NCBI GenBank assembly: GCA_964574325.1
Contig: CAZNMY010000014.1
Span: 21,101 to 85,100, forward strand
Direction of reading: 5' to 3'
Length of the DNA: 64,000 nucleotides
From: CAMDPA01 sp964574325
GTDB taxonomy: Bacteria > Pseudomonadota > Alphaproteobacteria > Rhizobiales > Hyphomicrobiaceae
Shown here: piece after piece, positions 1-8,642 of the stretch
Position numbering within the stretch: position 1 is the stretch's first letter
Layout: every line of letters starts with the position of its first letter
Notes under the pieces: model-generated
What the model saw: only the letters and a program-made list of their open reading frames with translations
What the model was told of the DNA's origin: nothing
Databases searched by the model: none
Position numbers and translations under genes: made by a program

Positions 1-1
1 G

Positions 2-79
2 GTAACGACGTACGGCTACGACCCCGTCACATACATGCAGGAGACCAAGACAACTCTATGCCGCATCGAGCGGGCGTGA
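2..79 (+). CDS. fdhA: Formate dehydrogenase alpha subunit, C-terminal end (partial)
   Basis: The frame that opens at the window edge encodes about 25 residues, VTTYGYDPVTYMQ followed by ETKTTLCRIERA, and stops at 77-79. This reads as the conserved extreme C-terminus of the molybdenum/tungsten bis-MGD catalytic subunit of membrane formate dehydrogenase. The stop lies 20 bases before the beta-subunit start, as expected for an fdhA-fdhB-fdhI operon. The subunit would oxidise formate to CO2 in the periplasm and pass electrons to the FeS beta subunit. The catalytic part lies outside the window, so the assignment rests on this short tail plus its two downstream partners. Confidence 0.72.
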   Translation, partial: VTTYGYDPVTYMQETKTTLCRIERA

Positions 80-99
80 GCACGGGTCAGGAGGATCGC

Positions 100-699
100 A
101 TGGCTCGGATGAAATTTCTTTGTGACGCCGACAGGTGTATCGAGTGCAACGCCTGCTCGGTCGCCTGCAAAAACGAGCACGAGGTACCCTGGGGTCTCGT
201 GCGCCGCAGAGTTGTCACCATCAACGATGGTATTCCTTCGGAGACGTCGGTGAGCATCGCTTGCATGCACTGCAACGATGCGCCGTGCGCTGCGGTTTGT
301 CCCGTGAACTGCATCTACCAGACAGATATCGGGGTCGTGCTGCACAACAAAGACACGTGCATCGGATGCGGATATTGCTTCTATGCCTGTCCCTTCGGCG
401 CTCCGCAGTATCCCAAGGCGACCAACTTCGGATCGCGCGGAAAAATGGACAAATGCACCTACTGCGCGGGCGGCCCGGAGGACGCACACTCGGATGCAGA
501 GTTGCGGAAATACGGCCAGAACCGAATTGCAGGTGGCAAGCTGCCACTGTGTGCAGAAGTCTGCTCGACACGCTCGCTGCTGGCGGGTGACGGAGAAATC
601 ATCGCTCAAATCTATAAGGAACGCGTAACGCGGAGAGGCTACGGCTCGGGGGCTTGGGGTTGGGCAACCGCTTACAAAGCCCTGTCTCGCGAGGGTTGA
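100..699 (+). CDS. fdhB: Formate dehydrogenase beta subunit, 4x[4Fe-4S] ferredoxin-like
   Basis: This 199-residue protein carries electrons from the catalytic subunit to the cytochrome b subunit. Cysteine clusters for four [4Fe-4S] centres are visible: C13/C16/C19/C23 (CIECNACSVACK), C55/C58/C63/C67, C87/C90/C93/C97 (CIGCGYCFYACP) and C119/C122/C151/C155. No signal peptide or membrane segment is seen, consistent with co-export with the alpha subunit. The ATG at 100 is preferred over the ATG at 58, which overlaps the fdhA tail, because AGGAGG lies just upstream. The family (FDH3-type FeS subunit) is well known; the operon context supports it. Confidence 0.93.
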   Translation: MARMKFLCDADRCIECNACSVACKNEHEVPWGLVRRRVVTINDGIPSETSVSIACMHCNDAPCAAVCPVNCIYQTDIGVVLHNKDTCIGCGYCFYACPFGAPQYPKATNFGSRGKMDKCTYCAGGPEDAHSDAELRKYGQNRIAGGKLPLCAEVCSTRSLLAGDGEIIAQIYKERVTRRGYGSGAWGWATAYKALSREG

Positions 700-739
700 A
701 CTATGCGGCGGCAACAGCCTCCACGGAAGGTGCTATGCC

Positions 740-1996
740 ATGTCTGGATATCGTTGGGTCGGAGCCTTTATATCGGCTGTCCTTGTCGTTCTACTTGCAA
801 TCGTGACGTTCACTTGGGCTCGGTACACCGGCGTCGTGCGGCCATCGGTTTCCGTCGTACCGGAAAGCGCAGTGCCTGCACGCGGCGAACCATCCAATCC
901 ATCCCCGGTCACTGCAGCGATTCTTACAGCACGAACGCGTATCCAGGCAGACGAGGTCAACCGGCTGCCCACCGCCTTTCCGCCTCTGACCGGTGAAGAG
1001 AAGTTGGATTTCAAACCCGCCGTTCGCACCGGCGACGGCTTGGTGCTGCAGTGGCAGCAGCGCGGCGACGGGGGGGCTATCGCGAGACAATCGATGCCGT
1101 TATCCGGTGTCTCATCGCTACCATACACCAACGCGGAGGTTCTCGAGCAGCCTGAAGGGAGGTCTTGGCGCGAACGCCACAACGTCTGGATTCGATTCGG
1201 TGGAGGTTGGTTGATCTTCGGTGCCGGTCTCGCGCTGGCGCTGTTCCTGTTCGGGCGTGGCCGCATCCGAATTGCGGAGGGCCGCAGCGGGCAAACCATC
1301 GAGCGCTTCAATGAAATGGAGCGCGCCAACCATTGGATGACCGCCACATCATTCATCATCATGGCCTTGAGCGGTCTCGTGATCCTCTACGGAAAGCCGC
1401 TGCTGCTGCCGTTGATCGGAGAAGCGTCTCTCGGCAGTGTCGCATGGTGGAGCGCGTGGCTGCATATGTCCACAGCGGTGCCCTTCGTCATCGGTATCGT
1501 GTTGATGGCAGTCCTCTGGCTCCGTGAAAATCTCGTCACGCGCCTCGACATCGAGTGGCTGAAGCAGTTCGGTGGCTTTCTCGACGACAGCCCGGACAAG
1601 CCTTCAGCGCGGAGGTTCAATGCGGGGCAGAAGCTGGTATTCTGGGGCGTGTTGCTTGGCGGCCTCGCCGCACTCGCCACCGGCATACCGCTCATGGTCC
1701 CATTCGAGTGGTTCGGTTATGAGGGGATGCAGTGGGCACAACTCCTCCATGCCGCAATCGGATTGGCGTTCATCGCCCTGATCATGGGCCACATCTACAT
1801 AGGAACGGTGGGTATGGAGGGCGCGATCGATGCCATGTGGTCTGGCCGCGTCGACCGCAACTGGGCGAAAGAGCATCACGATTTATGGTTCGATGAGGCG
1901 ACCGGTGGAAAAGGCGCAGCCACTCGTTCCGGCGATCACAAAGGCAAACCGTCAGTTCGCAGGGACCAACCGGCCGATCCGATTGCCCGGCATTGA
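740..1996 (+). CDS. fdhI: Formate dehydrogenase gamma subunit, cytochrome b556
   Basis: This 418-residue membrane protein is the quinone-reducing cytochrome b of the formate dehydrogenase complex. It has an N-terminal hydrophobic segment (residues 7-27), a periplasmic linker rich in Pro and Ala, a second membrane segment near 153-172, and then the four-helix cytochrome b core. Candidate haem ligands are H198 (ERANHWM), H242 (WLHMS) and the histidines in LLHAAIG and MGHIYIG near residues 335-355. The tail (WSGRVDRNWAKEHHDLW) is typical of the family. It begins 40 bases after fdhB and closes the operon. The long N-terminal extension ahead of the core is family-consistent. Confidence 0.92.
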   Translation: MSGYRWVGAFISAVLVVLLAIVTFTWARYTGVVRPSVSVVPESAVPARGEPSNPSPVTAAILTARTRIQADEVNRLPTAFPPLTGEEKLDFKPAVRTGDGLVLQWQQRGDGGAIARQSMPLSGVSSLPYTNAEVLEQPEGRSWRERHNVWIRFGGGWLIFGAGLALALFLFGRGRIRIAEGRSGQTIERFNEMERANHWMTATSFIIMALSGLVILYGKPLLLPLIGEASLGSVAWWSAWLHMSTAVPFVIGIVLMAVLWLRENLVTRLDIEWLKQFGGFLDDSPDKPSARRFNAGQKLVFWGVLLGGLAALATGIPLMVPFEWFGYEGMQWAQLLHAAIGLAFIALIMGHIYIGTVGMEGAIDAMWSGRVDRNWAKEHHDLWFDEATGGKGAATRSGDHKGKPSVRRDQPADPIARH

Positions 1997-2205
1997 AGTT
2001 GAGCAGCGCATGGGTTGGCGAGCACGACCGCCATCGTCGGCGTCAACATGCGGCGCCGACGCTTCCCGTTTGGCTTTGCCGATCAGGCCTCAGATGTCAA
2101 TCTTCCTCATCGACGATGCTTTGTATGCGGCGATTCGATGACTTACGCCCATCCATTGGAAGCCTATTGCCAGTAGCTTTTGGACTTGTCCGGTTTTGAT
2201 AGCGC

Positions 2206-2742
2206 GTGAGTTGTCCGCTTCACGGTTTACTGACGATCCCGGGCGGAAGCGGCCGCCGATCGAGACGGCAGAAGGGGCGCGATCCTCAGGCGGCGCACCT
2301 GTTGGCTTTGCGGCGTTATCGCGCTTCTTCCCCGACGTGTTCGGGCACCGCGATGCAGACGTGGCGGCATCTCGACGTCTTTCAGCATCAGGCGTTCCTG
2401 CACGGCAGGACGCCGCGTGTCACTTGCCCCGACTGCGGCGTAAAGCAGATCGCCGTGCCGTGGGCGCGTGCGGGCTCAGGCTTCACGCTCTTGTTCCAAG
2501 CGCTCGCCATGACGTTGATGACGGCAATGCCTGTCGCCGCCGCTGGGCGTCTCATGGGCGAGCACGACACCCGCATGTGGCGCGTACTGCACCACTGGGT
2601 CGAAACCGCCCGCAACCGAGCAGACTTCGCCGAAGTGCGTCGCGTCGCCATCGGCGAGACCGCCGCCAAGCGCGGAGACGACTACGTCTCGCTGTTCGTC
2701 GACATCGATCAGCGCCGCGTGCTGTTCGTCACTGGCCAACAA
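2206..2742 (+). pseudogene. ISL3-family transposase remnant
   Basis: The frame contains the zinc-binding/HTH part of ISL3-type transposases: TWRHLDVFQHQAFLHGRT, then CPDCGVKQIAVPWARAGSGF, MGEHDTRMWRVLHHWV and RRVAIGETAAKRGDDYVS. Recognisable sequence starts near 2350 and stops abruptly near 2730, so only about 130 of roughly 400 residues remain. The first DDE aspartate (normally in an I-D-E-T motif) reads glycine at 2653-2655, so catalysis would be lost even before truncation. No terminal inverted repeats were recognised. It is a dead insertion-sequence scar between the formate dehydrogenase operon and aspS. Confidence 0.72.
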
Positions 2743-2815
2743 CGAAGGCGGATAGATTCTCTTCGGTGTCAAGGATGGCTCCTTCGAAATCCAGGGCGAT
2801 TGGGTGAATCTGTGA
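2732..2815 (+). pseudogene. Short AlbA/Schlafen-domain-like fragment
   Basis: Immediately after the transposase homology ends, another frame reads LANNEGG, one in-frame stop (TAG), then ILFGVKDGSFEIQGDWVNL and a stop. The pattern ANNEGGxILFGVKDG resembles the core of AlbA_2/Schlafen-type DNA-binding domains. Only 27 codons survive, so this is best read as a fragment into which the ISL3 copy inserted or recombined. The assignment is inference from a short motif. Confidence 0.3.
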
Positions 2816-3145
2816 TTGACGAGGCGGGAGAATGGAGGGGAATCATGTGAACGTTATTTCCTCGCGATCAGGCTGGCCAGGAAGTCATCGTCCCAGGCGG
2901 CGACTTTGCGTTTGACGCGCAGGCTGTTCTTGCCTGGTGCCTGCCGCAGCAGGTTGCCCTGGGAATGAAACTGCCTCGAACTTGACAACAACGCCTTCCA
3001 ATGCCCTGTAGCCCGGAACTGGATTCCCTCCCGATGCGGCTGATCGCATCCCCCTCCCCATCGAGGGGAAGGGAGAAGCGCGGGTTGGCGCCTTGGTAAG
3101 GCAGTCCACTTAGACCGTTTCGACATTCCAATGAGGTAGACGGCC
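2816..3145. other. Gene-free stretch with a possible minus-strand coding relic
   Basis: No intact gene is seen. On the minus strand a frame ending at 2854 carries a coding-looking tail (RQAPGKNSLRVKRKVAAWD then DDFLASLIARK) that I cannot assign; it may be another decayed mobile-element or restriction-type gene. The last 30 bases hold the aspS leader. Confidence 0.35.
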
Positions 3146-4966
3146 ATGGCCGACGCCAAAATGCATCGTTATCGCTCGCACACCTGCGGGGCGCTGCGCG
3201 CTGCCGATATCGGGGGGACGGCGCGCCTGTCGGGCTGGGTGCATCGCGTACGCGACCACGGCGGCGTGCTGTTCATCGATCTGCGCGACCACTACGGGCT
3301 GACGCAGGTGGTCGCCGATCCCGACAGCCCCGCGTTCAAGGCCGCTGAGCTGGTGCGCTCGGAGTGGGTCATCCGCGTCGACGGCAAGGTGCGGCAGCGG
3401 CCGGCGGGAACCGAGAACAAGGAGCTGCCGACGGGCGAGGTCGAGGTGTTCGCGACCGAAATCGAGGTGCTTTCGCAGGCGAAAGAGCTCCCCGTTCCGG
3501 TGTTCGGTGAGCCCGAGTATCCGGAAGACATGCGGCTGACCTATCGCTTCCTCGATCTGCGCCGGCAGACGCTGCACGGCATCATCATGAAGCGGTTGGA
3601 GATCACGAAGTCGATCCGTGCGCGGATGCATGCGGCCGGGTTCAACGAGTTCCCGACGCCGATCCTGACCGCGTCGTCGCCGGAAGGTGCGCGCGACTTC
3701 CTCGTGCCGTCACGCATCCATGCGGGCAAGTTCTACGCGCTGCCGCAGGCGCCGCAGCAGTACAAGCAGTTGCTGATGGTGTCGGGCTTCGACCGCTATT
3801 TCCAGATCGCGCCGTGCTTCCGCGACGAGGATCCGCGCGCCGATCGCCTGCCGGGCGAATTCTATCAGCTCGACCTCGAGATGAGCTTCATCGAGCAGGA
3901 GGACGTGTTCCAGACGATGGAACCGATCCTGCGCGACCTGTTCGTGGAGTTTTCCAACGGGCGGCCGGTGACGCAGACGTTCCCACGCATTCCCTACGAC
4001 GAGGCGATCGCGAAGTACGGCTCGGACAAGCCGGATCTGCGCAATCCAATCGAGATGTCCGACGTGTCGGAGCACTTCCGCGGCTCGGGCTTCAAGGTGT
4101 TCGCGGGCATGCTGGAGAAGGACCCGAAGGTGCGGATCTGGGCGATCCCTGCGCCGACCGGCGGCAGCCGCGCGTTCTGCGACCGGATGAACGCGTGGGC
4201 GCAGGGCGAGGGGCAGCCGGGGCTCGGCTACATCATGTGGCGCGAGGAGGAAGGTTCGGCAGGTGCCGGTCCGATCGCGAAGAACATCGGTGCGGAGCGA
4301 GGTGCTGCGATCTTCAAGCAACTCGGATTGAAGGTCGGGGATGCAGCGTTCTTCGTCGCGGGCAATCCCGCCAATTTCTATAAGTTCGCAGGGCTCGCGC
4401 GGGACAAGGTCGGCGCGGAGCTGAAGCTCGTCGACGAGAACCGCTTCGCGTTCGCATGGATCATCGACTTCCCGTTCTACGAGTGGAACGAGGAGGACAA
4501 GAAGATCGACTTTTCGCACAACCCGTTCTCGATGCCGAAGGGCGGCGGGGAAGGGCTCGAGAAGGCGCAAGCCGAGGGGCGCGACGCGCTGCTCGCGCTG
4601 AAGGCGAACCAGTACGATCTCGTGTGCAACGGCTACGAACTCGCGTCGGGTTCGGTGCGTAACCACATTCCCGAGACGATGGTGAAGGCGTTCGAGATCA
4701 CGGGGCTCACGCGCGAGGACGTGGAGAGTAAGTTCGGCGGTCTCTACCGCGCGTTCCAGTACGGCGCGCCGCCGCACGGCGGCATGGCGGCCGGCATCGA
4801 GCGGATGGTGATGCTGCTCACCAACTGCAAGACGGTGCGCGAGGTCGCGCTCTTCCCGATGAACCAGCAGGCCAACGACCTGCTGATGAGCGCGCCCGCC
4901 GAAGCGACGCCGAAGCAACTGCGCGAGCTGAACATCCGCGTGGTGAGCCAAGAGAAGAAGGGGTAG
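3146..4966 (+). CDS. aspS: Aspartate--tRNA(Asp/Asn) ligase
   Basis: This 606-residue class II synthetase attaches aspartate to tRNA(Asp). The N-terminal OB-fold anticodon domain is clear (LSGWVHRVRDHGGVLFIDLR, residues 27-46). Motif 2 follows (FRDEDPRADRLPGEF, about 226-240). The bacterial GAD insertion lies between about 290 and 420, and motif 3 is GGMAAGIERMVML near 546. Length and domain order match bacterial AspRS. Alphaproteobacterial AspRS enzymes are often non-discriminating, making Asp-tRNA(Asn) for GatCAB; the sequence alone does not settle that here. The gene stands alone after the degraded region. Confidence 0.97.
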   Translation: MADAKMHRYRSHTCGALRAADIGGTARLSGWVHRVRDHGGVLFIDLRDHYGLTQVVADPDSPAFKAAELVRSEWVIRVDGKVRQRPAGTENKELPTGEVEVFATEIEVLSQAKELPVPVFGEPEYPEDMRLTYRFLDLRRQTLHGIIMKRLEITKSIRARMHAAGFNEFPTPILTASSPEGARDFLVPSRIHAGKFYALPQAPQQYKQLLMVSGFDRYFQIAPCFRDEDPRADRLPGEFYQLDLEMSFIEQEDVFQTMEPILRDLFVEFSNGRPVTQTFPRIPYDEAIAKYGSDKPDLRNPIEMSDVSEHFRGSGFKVFAGMLEKDPKVRIWAIPAPTGGSRAFCDRMNAWAQGEGQPGLGYIMWREEEGSAGAGPIAKNIGAERGAAIFKQLGLKVGDAAFFVAGNPANFYKFAGLARDKVGAELKLVDENRFAFAWIIDFPFYEWNEEDKKIDFSHNPFSMPKGGGEGLEKAQAEGRDALLALKANQYDLVCNGYELASGSVRNHIPETMVKAFEITGLTREDVESKFGGLYRAFQYGAPPHGGMAAGIERMVMLLTNCKTVREVALFPMNQQANDLLMSAPAEATPKQLRELNIRVVSQEKKG

Positions 4967-4975
4967 GGGGCTCGC

Positions 4976-5090
4976 GCCGTCGGCTGGGTCAAGGCCGACG
5001 CAAGAGGCCGCGACCCAGCAATTGCCGGGGGGCCGAGGATTGTCGGGTCGCCCCCGGATCAGTGTCCGGGGGTGACCCGGCCTACGGAAT
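4976..5090. repeat. Dispersed extragenic repeat, copy 1
   Basis: About 115 bases here match 5766-5880 closely: both contain GTCGGCTGGGTCAAGG, GTCGGGTCGCCCCCGGATCA, GTGTCCGGGG and end in CCTACGG. The two copies lie in direct orientation and bracket the DUF433/DUF5615 gene pair. Each contains internal complementary arms and could fold or act as a terminator. Confidence 0.75.
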
Positions 5091-5096
5091 AAGAGT

Positions 5097-5465
5097 TCAG
5101 ATCGGCAGCAGTCTGACGCGAGACCTCGCCTCGTCGACTACGACCAGGGCGCCAGCGACCAGATCGGCCTCGTGCTGATCGAGTGCGGCGATTACCAATG
5201 GGCCAAGATGGTCCGGCAATACGTCATGCGCTCGCACCTGCAGAACGCTCGGCCCGGTTTCGTGGGTCATTGCAAGCATGGTTCCGAAGTCGAGATCATG
5301 TGTGAAAACCACATGCCCGTTCGCTCGAGCCCAAGCCATGATTTCGCTGTCGCGTGCCTTTGGATCGCCGATCGAATTCCAATGAACGCTGTGCCGCCCG
5401 ACATTCTCAAGCGAATCTACCCAATCGGGTGAGAGGTTCATGTCGATGACGAGCTTCAGCGTCAT
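5097..5465 (-). CDS. DUF5615 PIN-like toxin
   Basis: This 122-residue protein begins MTLKLVIDMNLSPDWVD and has the DUF5615 pattern: an early D-x-N-L-S, then KARDSEIMAWARANGHVVFTHDLDF, as in VapC-like PIN ribonucleases (acidic residues D9, the Asp of ARDSEI and the Asp pair of THDLDF). Family members are proposed toxins paired with DUF433 proteins. The ATG overlaps the stop of the upstream DUF433 gene by four bases (ATGA), so the two are translationally coupled. A longer in-frame start at 5639 would run through the whole antitoxin gene and is rejected. Confidence 0.82.
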   Translation of the reverse strand: MTLKLVIDMNLSPDWVDSLENVGRHSVHWNSIGDPKARDSEIMAWARANGHVVFTHDLDFGTMLAMTHETGPSVLQVRAHDVLPDHLGPLVIAALDQHEADLVAGALVVVDEARSRVRLLPI

Positions 5466-5692
5466 GCGCCGACCAGTGGTACATCGCGCTCCTCCAGCCT
5501 CCACGCTGCGTATGCCAGCGACTGGTCGATGTCTTCGGGTTCGAGATATGGATAAGCCTTGAGTATCTCGGTGCGGTCGCGCCCGGCGGCCAATAGGCCG
5601 ACGATCGTCGCGGCGGTAACTCGCATGCCGCGTATGCACGGCTTGCCGCCCATGACTGCTGGATCAAAAGTGATACGGTCGAGCTTTGGCAT
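5462..5692 (-). CDS. DUF433 antitoxin
   Basis: This 76-residue protein (MPKLDRITFDPAVMGGKPCI, then RGMRVTAATIVGLLAAGRD) is a typical DUF433 member with a short helix-turn-helix-like C-terminal half (LKAYPYLEPEDIDQSLAYAA). Family members neutralise DUF5615 toxins and probably autoregulate. It is the first gene of the two-gene operon and overlaps the toxin gene by four bases. The whole operon sits between two copies of the same extragenic repeat. Confidence 0.85.
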   Translation of the reverse strand: MPKLDRITFDPAVMGGKPCIRGMRVTAATIVGLLAAGRDRTEILKAYPYLEPEDIDQSLAYAAWRLEERDVPLVGA

Positions 5693-5765
5693 CTCGTTGT
5701 TCCTGTCGGCTGGCTGGTTCGCAGGCTACAGGCCGGGAAGGTGCCGAGCAACATTTTGGGCTGAG

Positions 5766-5880
5766 CACAGCCGTCGGCTGGGTCAAGGTCGACGCAGGAG
5801 GCAGCGACCCGGCATTTTCCGATACGCCGAGGATGTCGGGTCGCCCCCGGATCAGTGTCCGGGGTTGACCCAGCCTACGG
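5766..5880. repeat. Dispersed extragenic repeat, copy 2
   Basis: This is the second direct copy of the element at 4976-5090, again ending in CCTACGG directly before the CoA-transferase stop codon. An internal inverted pair (GACCCGGCAT and ATGTCGGGTC) could form a stem and serve as terminator for the CoA-transferase gene. Confidence 0.75.
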
Positions 5881-7008
5881 GGCGAGAAGTTCGTCAATGC
5901 GTGTTGCGGAGACGCCCCAAGACGCGAGGGCGGCGCGCAGGTCGATGGCGGCGGTGGCGGGTGGAGTGGGCGTGCCGGGGACCGTCCGGCTGAAGCGCGG
6001 GGCGGGGGCGGGCTGCACGATACCGTCGATCTCGACGAAGGTGCCGCGCGCTTCGTTGTGGGGATGGTGCGGGGCCTCGTCCAACGACAGGACCGGGGCG
6101 ACGCACGCATCATAGCCTTCGAACCAGCGGACCCATTCGTCTCGCGTGAATTCGGCGATGCGCGCAGCGATGCGCTGCTTTTCGGCTGGCCATTGTGCGG
6201 CATCGCCGGCGGCATTGGCGTCGGCGGGATCGAAGCCGAGGCGGCGGTAGAGGCCGGCGCGGAACTTCGGCTCGATGGCCGCGATCGACAGGTATTTGCC
6301 GTCCTTGCAGCGGTAGACCTCGTAGAACGGCGCGCCGGAATCGAGGACGTTCGAGCCGCGGCGGCTGTCGAGCCGTCCTGCAGCCTGGAGGCCGTAGAAG
6401 GCGGTCATGAGGGAGGCGGCGCCGTCGGTCATGGCGGCATCGACGACCTGGCCTCGGCCGGATTTAGCGGCTTCGATCAACGCGCAGGTGATGCCGAAGG
6501 CGAGGTAAAGCGCGCCGCCGCCGAAGTCGCCGACCAGATTGAGGGGAGGTGTCGGCGGGCCGTCCTTGCGGCCGATGGCATGGAGTGCGCCGGTGAGCGC
6601 GATGTAATTCAGGTCGTGACCGGCGACGTCGGCGAGGGGACCGGTCTGGCCCCAGCCGGTCATACGACCGTAGACGAGCCGCGGATTGCGCGCGAGGCAG
6701 GTGTCGGGGCCGAGGCCGAGACGTTCCATCGCGCCGGGGCGGTAGCCTTCGATCAGCACGTCGGCGCGGTCGACGAGTTCGAGGGCACAGGCAGCATCGG
6801 CGGGGCGCTTGAGGTCGAGCGCGAGGCGCGGGCGGTTGCGGAGCAGAAGGTTGAAGCGCGGTGGGGTGCCGAGGCCCAACTCGTCGCCGCCGGGCCGTTC
6901 GATGTGGAGCACGTCGGCACCGAGGTCCGCCAGCAGCATCGCGCACATCGGGCCGGGGCCGATGCTGCCGAATTCGAGCACGCGGTGGCCGGCGAGAGGT
7001 CCCATCAT
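5875..7008 (-). CDS. CaiB/BaiF (family III) CoA-transferase, AMACR-like
   Basis: This 377-residue protein starts MMGPLAGHRVLEFGSIGPGP and carries the family III signature: LLADLGADVLHIERP near residue 28, RNRPRLALDLK near 55, and GRMTGWGQTGPLADVAGHDL near 128, followed by NYIALTGALHAIG. The last motif matches the acidic/His pair used by alpha-methylacyl-CoA racemases, so racemisation of 2-methylacyl-CoA thioesters is the likeliest activity. Transfer of CoA between carboxylates cannot be excluded. It is a single minus-strand gene. Confidence 0.88.
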   Translation of the reverse strand: MMGPLAGHRVLEFGSIGPGPMCAMLLADLGADVLHIERPGGDELGLGTPPRFNLLLRNRPRLALDLKRPADAACALELVDRADVLIEGYRPGAMERLGLGPDTCLARNPRLVYGRMTGWGQTGPLADVAGHDLNYIALTGALHAIGRKDGPPTPPLNLVGDFGGGALYLAFGITCALIEAAKSGRGQVVDAAMTDGAASLMTAFYGLQAAGRLDSRRGSNVLDSGAPFYEVYRCKDGKYLSIAAIEPKFRAGLYRRLGFDPADANAAGDAAQWPAEKQRIAARIAEFTRDEWVRWFEGYDACVAPVLSLDEAPHHPHNEARGTFVEIDGIVQPAPAPRFSRTVPGTPTPPATAAIDLRAALASWGVSATRIDELLAP

Positions 7009-7521
7009 CGATCATCCGAGTGGAAGCGCAGATCCAGTGCCGCGACCGACGGATGTACATGCCAGCTGAATCGCAGGCGCGTAGCGCTCCGGTCGAGCCT
7101 TTGCAGGTCGAAGCGCGGTCACTCTACGTGAGCTTCGTGCAGGCCGTCGAGGCTGTGTGATGCGGCAGCCGCTGCCATCGCCGGATGATGCTGCAGTCGC
7201 CGCAGGGCCGATGTCGAGGGTAGATACACGCGGGATAGATTGGGTCGGGACAGATGTCATTCGGATTCATGTGATTGTGCAACCTTATTAAATCTATAAA
7301 ATACACACTATTAATCATCTTTTTTATGTTATTTTGTCTACTGCGTCGGGTAGGGCCTTGGATTCGAATGTTGCTGTTCTGGCTTCCGACCGAAGATCAA
7401 AGCGTCCGTGTCACGCGTGGAACAGCGGAGGTGAGCTCCGAAGCCTAGATTGTGCTCATGAGGTCGGACGAAGCGTCGTCCGCCATCCAGTGAAAAAACA
7501 CAAAGACGCTAGGAGAGAGCC
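7009..7521. other. Intergenic region with AT-rich promoter-like segment
   Basis: About 510 bases without a supported gene separate two divergent genes. Most is GC-rich, but 7262-7335 is strikingly AT-rich (for example ACCTTATTAAATCTATAAAA) and is a plausible promoter zone for the exported protein at 7522. No terminator or RNA was recognised. Confidence 0.4.
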
Positions 7522-8283
7522 ATGAAGAAGTCGATCCTCGTACTGGCCGCGATTGCTGCAGCGGTCTCCTTCGCCAAGGCGCCGGCTGCCGAAGCCGGCG
7601 GACTGCGGATCGGTTTCGGTTTCGGCGTGCCGTTCGGCGCGCGTATCGGCAAAGCAGATCCCAGCATCCTGCGTCGGGCCCAGGAGGCCAACGAGCGGGT
7701 GCAAGCCCGTGAGCGCGAAGTCCTTTCCGGCCGACGTGTCGTCGTATCGCCCAAGCCCAGCATTCGTCACTCGCAAGCCGCGCAGGCCCGCGAAGCCAAG
7801 CGGCAGGAAGCGGCTGCGGCCGCCGAGGCCAAGCGCCAGGCGCGGATCGCTGCTGCTGCAGCTGCTGCAAAGAGCGAGACGGCCAACGTCAAGAAGAAGA
7901 GCGTTCAGGTCGCCGCCAAGCCGCCGGTCGCGGTTCCCGTCACGGCTCCGGCCAATCCGGGCGTCACGCTTTCCGGCGACCGCCAGATCGATGCTGCTCA
8001 GCAGGCCCAGAAGGCGAAGGCCGACGACATCCTGAAGACGCTGAACAAGCCGGGTACGCCGCCGGCATCTTCGACGGCTGCGGCTGCTCCTGCTGTCCGC
8101 CAGTCGGGTTCGGATGCTTCGCCGTTCGACACCGGTGCTGCGGTGGCTCCGGTCGCTCCGTCAACGGTCAAGGTCGTTGCGCCGGCTCCCCGCGTCGGGC
8201 CTGCCAAGGAAGCAACTGCCGGCGAGTGCCTGCGGTTCATTCCGGGCGCCGGCGTCACGGTCAAGGTGTCTTGCTCGGAGTGA
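7522..8283 (+). CDS. Exported Ala/Lys-rich protein of unknown function
   Basis: The 253-residue product starts with a clear Sec signal peptide (MKKSILVLAAIAAAVSFAKA, cleavage after AEA near residue 26). A Gly-rich segment (RIGFGFGVPFGARIG) follows, then a long helical Ala/Lys/Arg/Glu-rich stretch at about 80-130 likely to form a coiled coil. A low-complexity Ala/Pro/Val linker leads to a short C-terminal module with two cysteines (CLRFIPGAGVTVKVSC). An AGGAGAGAG ribosome site lies before the ATG. I recognise no family. A structural or scaffolding role in the periplasm is inference only. Confidence 0.72.
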   Translation: MKKSILVLAAIAAAVSFAKAPAAEAGGLRIGFGFGVPFGARIGKADPSILRRAQEANERVQAREREVLSGRRVVVSPKPSIRHSQAAQAREAKRQEAAAAAEAKRQARIAAAAAAAKSETANVKKKSVQVAAKPPVAVPVTAPANPGVTLSGDRQIDAAQQAQKAKADDILKTLNKPGTPPASSTAAAAPAVRQSGSDASPFDTGAAVAPVAPSTVKVVAPAPRVGPAKEATAGECLRFIPGAGVTVKVSCSE

Positions 8284-8302
8284 TCCTCAGTGAAAATCCC
8301 GT

Positions 8303-8338
8303 GCGGCCGGCTCTGTCCTCCCGGGCAAGGCCGGCCGC
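8303..8338 (+). terminator. GC-rich hairpin after the exported protein gene
   Basis: GCGGCCGGC at 8303 and GCCGGCCGC at 8330 form a perfect 9-bp stem 20 bases after the stop codon. There is no T-run, so termination is uncertain. Confidence 0.35.
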
Positions 8339-8642
8339 GCGGAATCATGCCTGAAGTCTTCGATACAATGTGGAAAATTCACCGAAACCCCAATTCGACT
8401 GCGCACTGACGTCGGGACACTTGGTCGGCTCTCACGTACAGTGTAGGGAAAGTGATTTCCCGGGTGAGCGAAGATGGGAGAGCGAAGCATCCTGCCGCGG
8501 AAACGAAGCACCGGTTCCAGGGCGATCGATTTCCGGGGTGTTCGATTCGGCTGCCGGTGGCGGCGACGCCGATTGGCCGGGTAGCAGTCGACGTGAAGCG
8601 CCGCGCTGCGGCGGGCGATTTGATCAAGAGCGGAGTTCGCAG
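8339..8642. other. Leader region of the ABC exporter operon
   Basis: This stretch of about 300 bases is formally open in the permease frame, but it lacks the expected family sequence and a good ribosome site until 8643. It is treated as non-coding leader. I see no recognisable RNA motif in it. Confidence 0.4.

Noticed and set aside
3710..4951. Long open frame of 413 residues on the minus strand opposite aspS
   Set aside because: It is low-complexity Arg/His/Leu-rich sequence typical of the antisense of a GC-rich gene, and aspS on the plus strand is certain.
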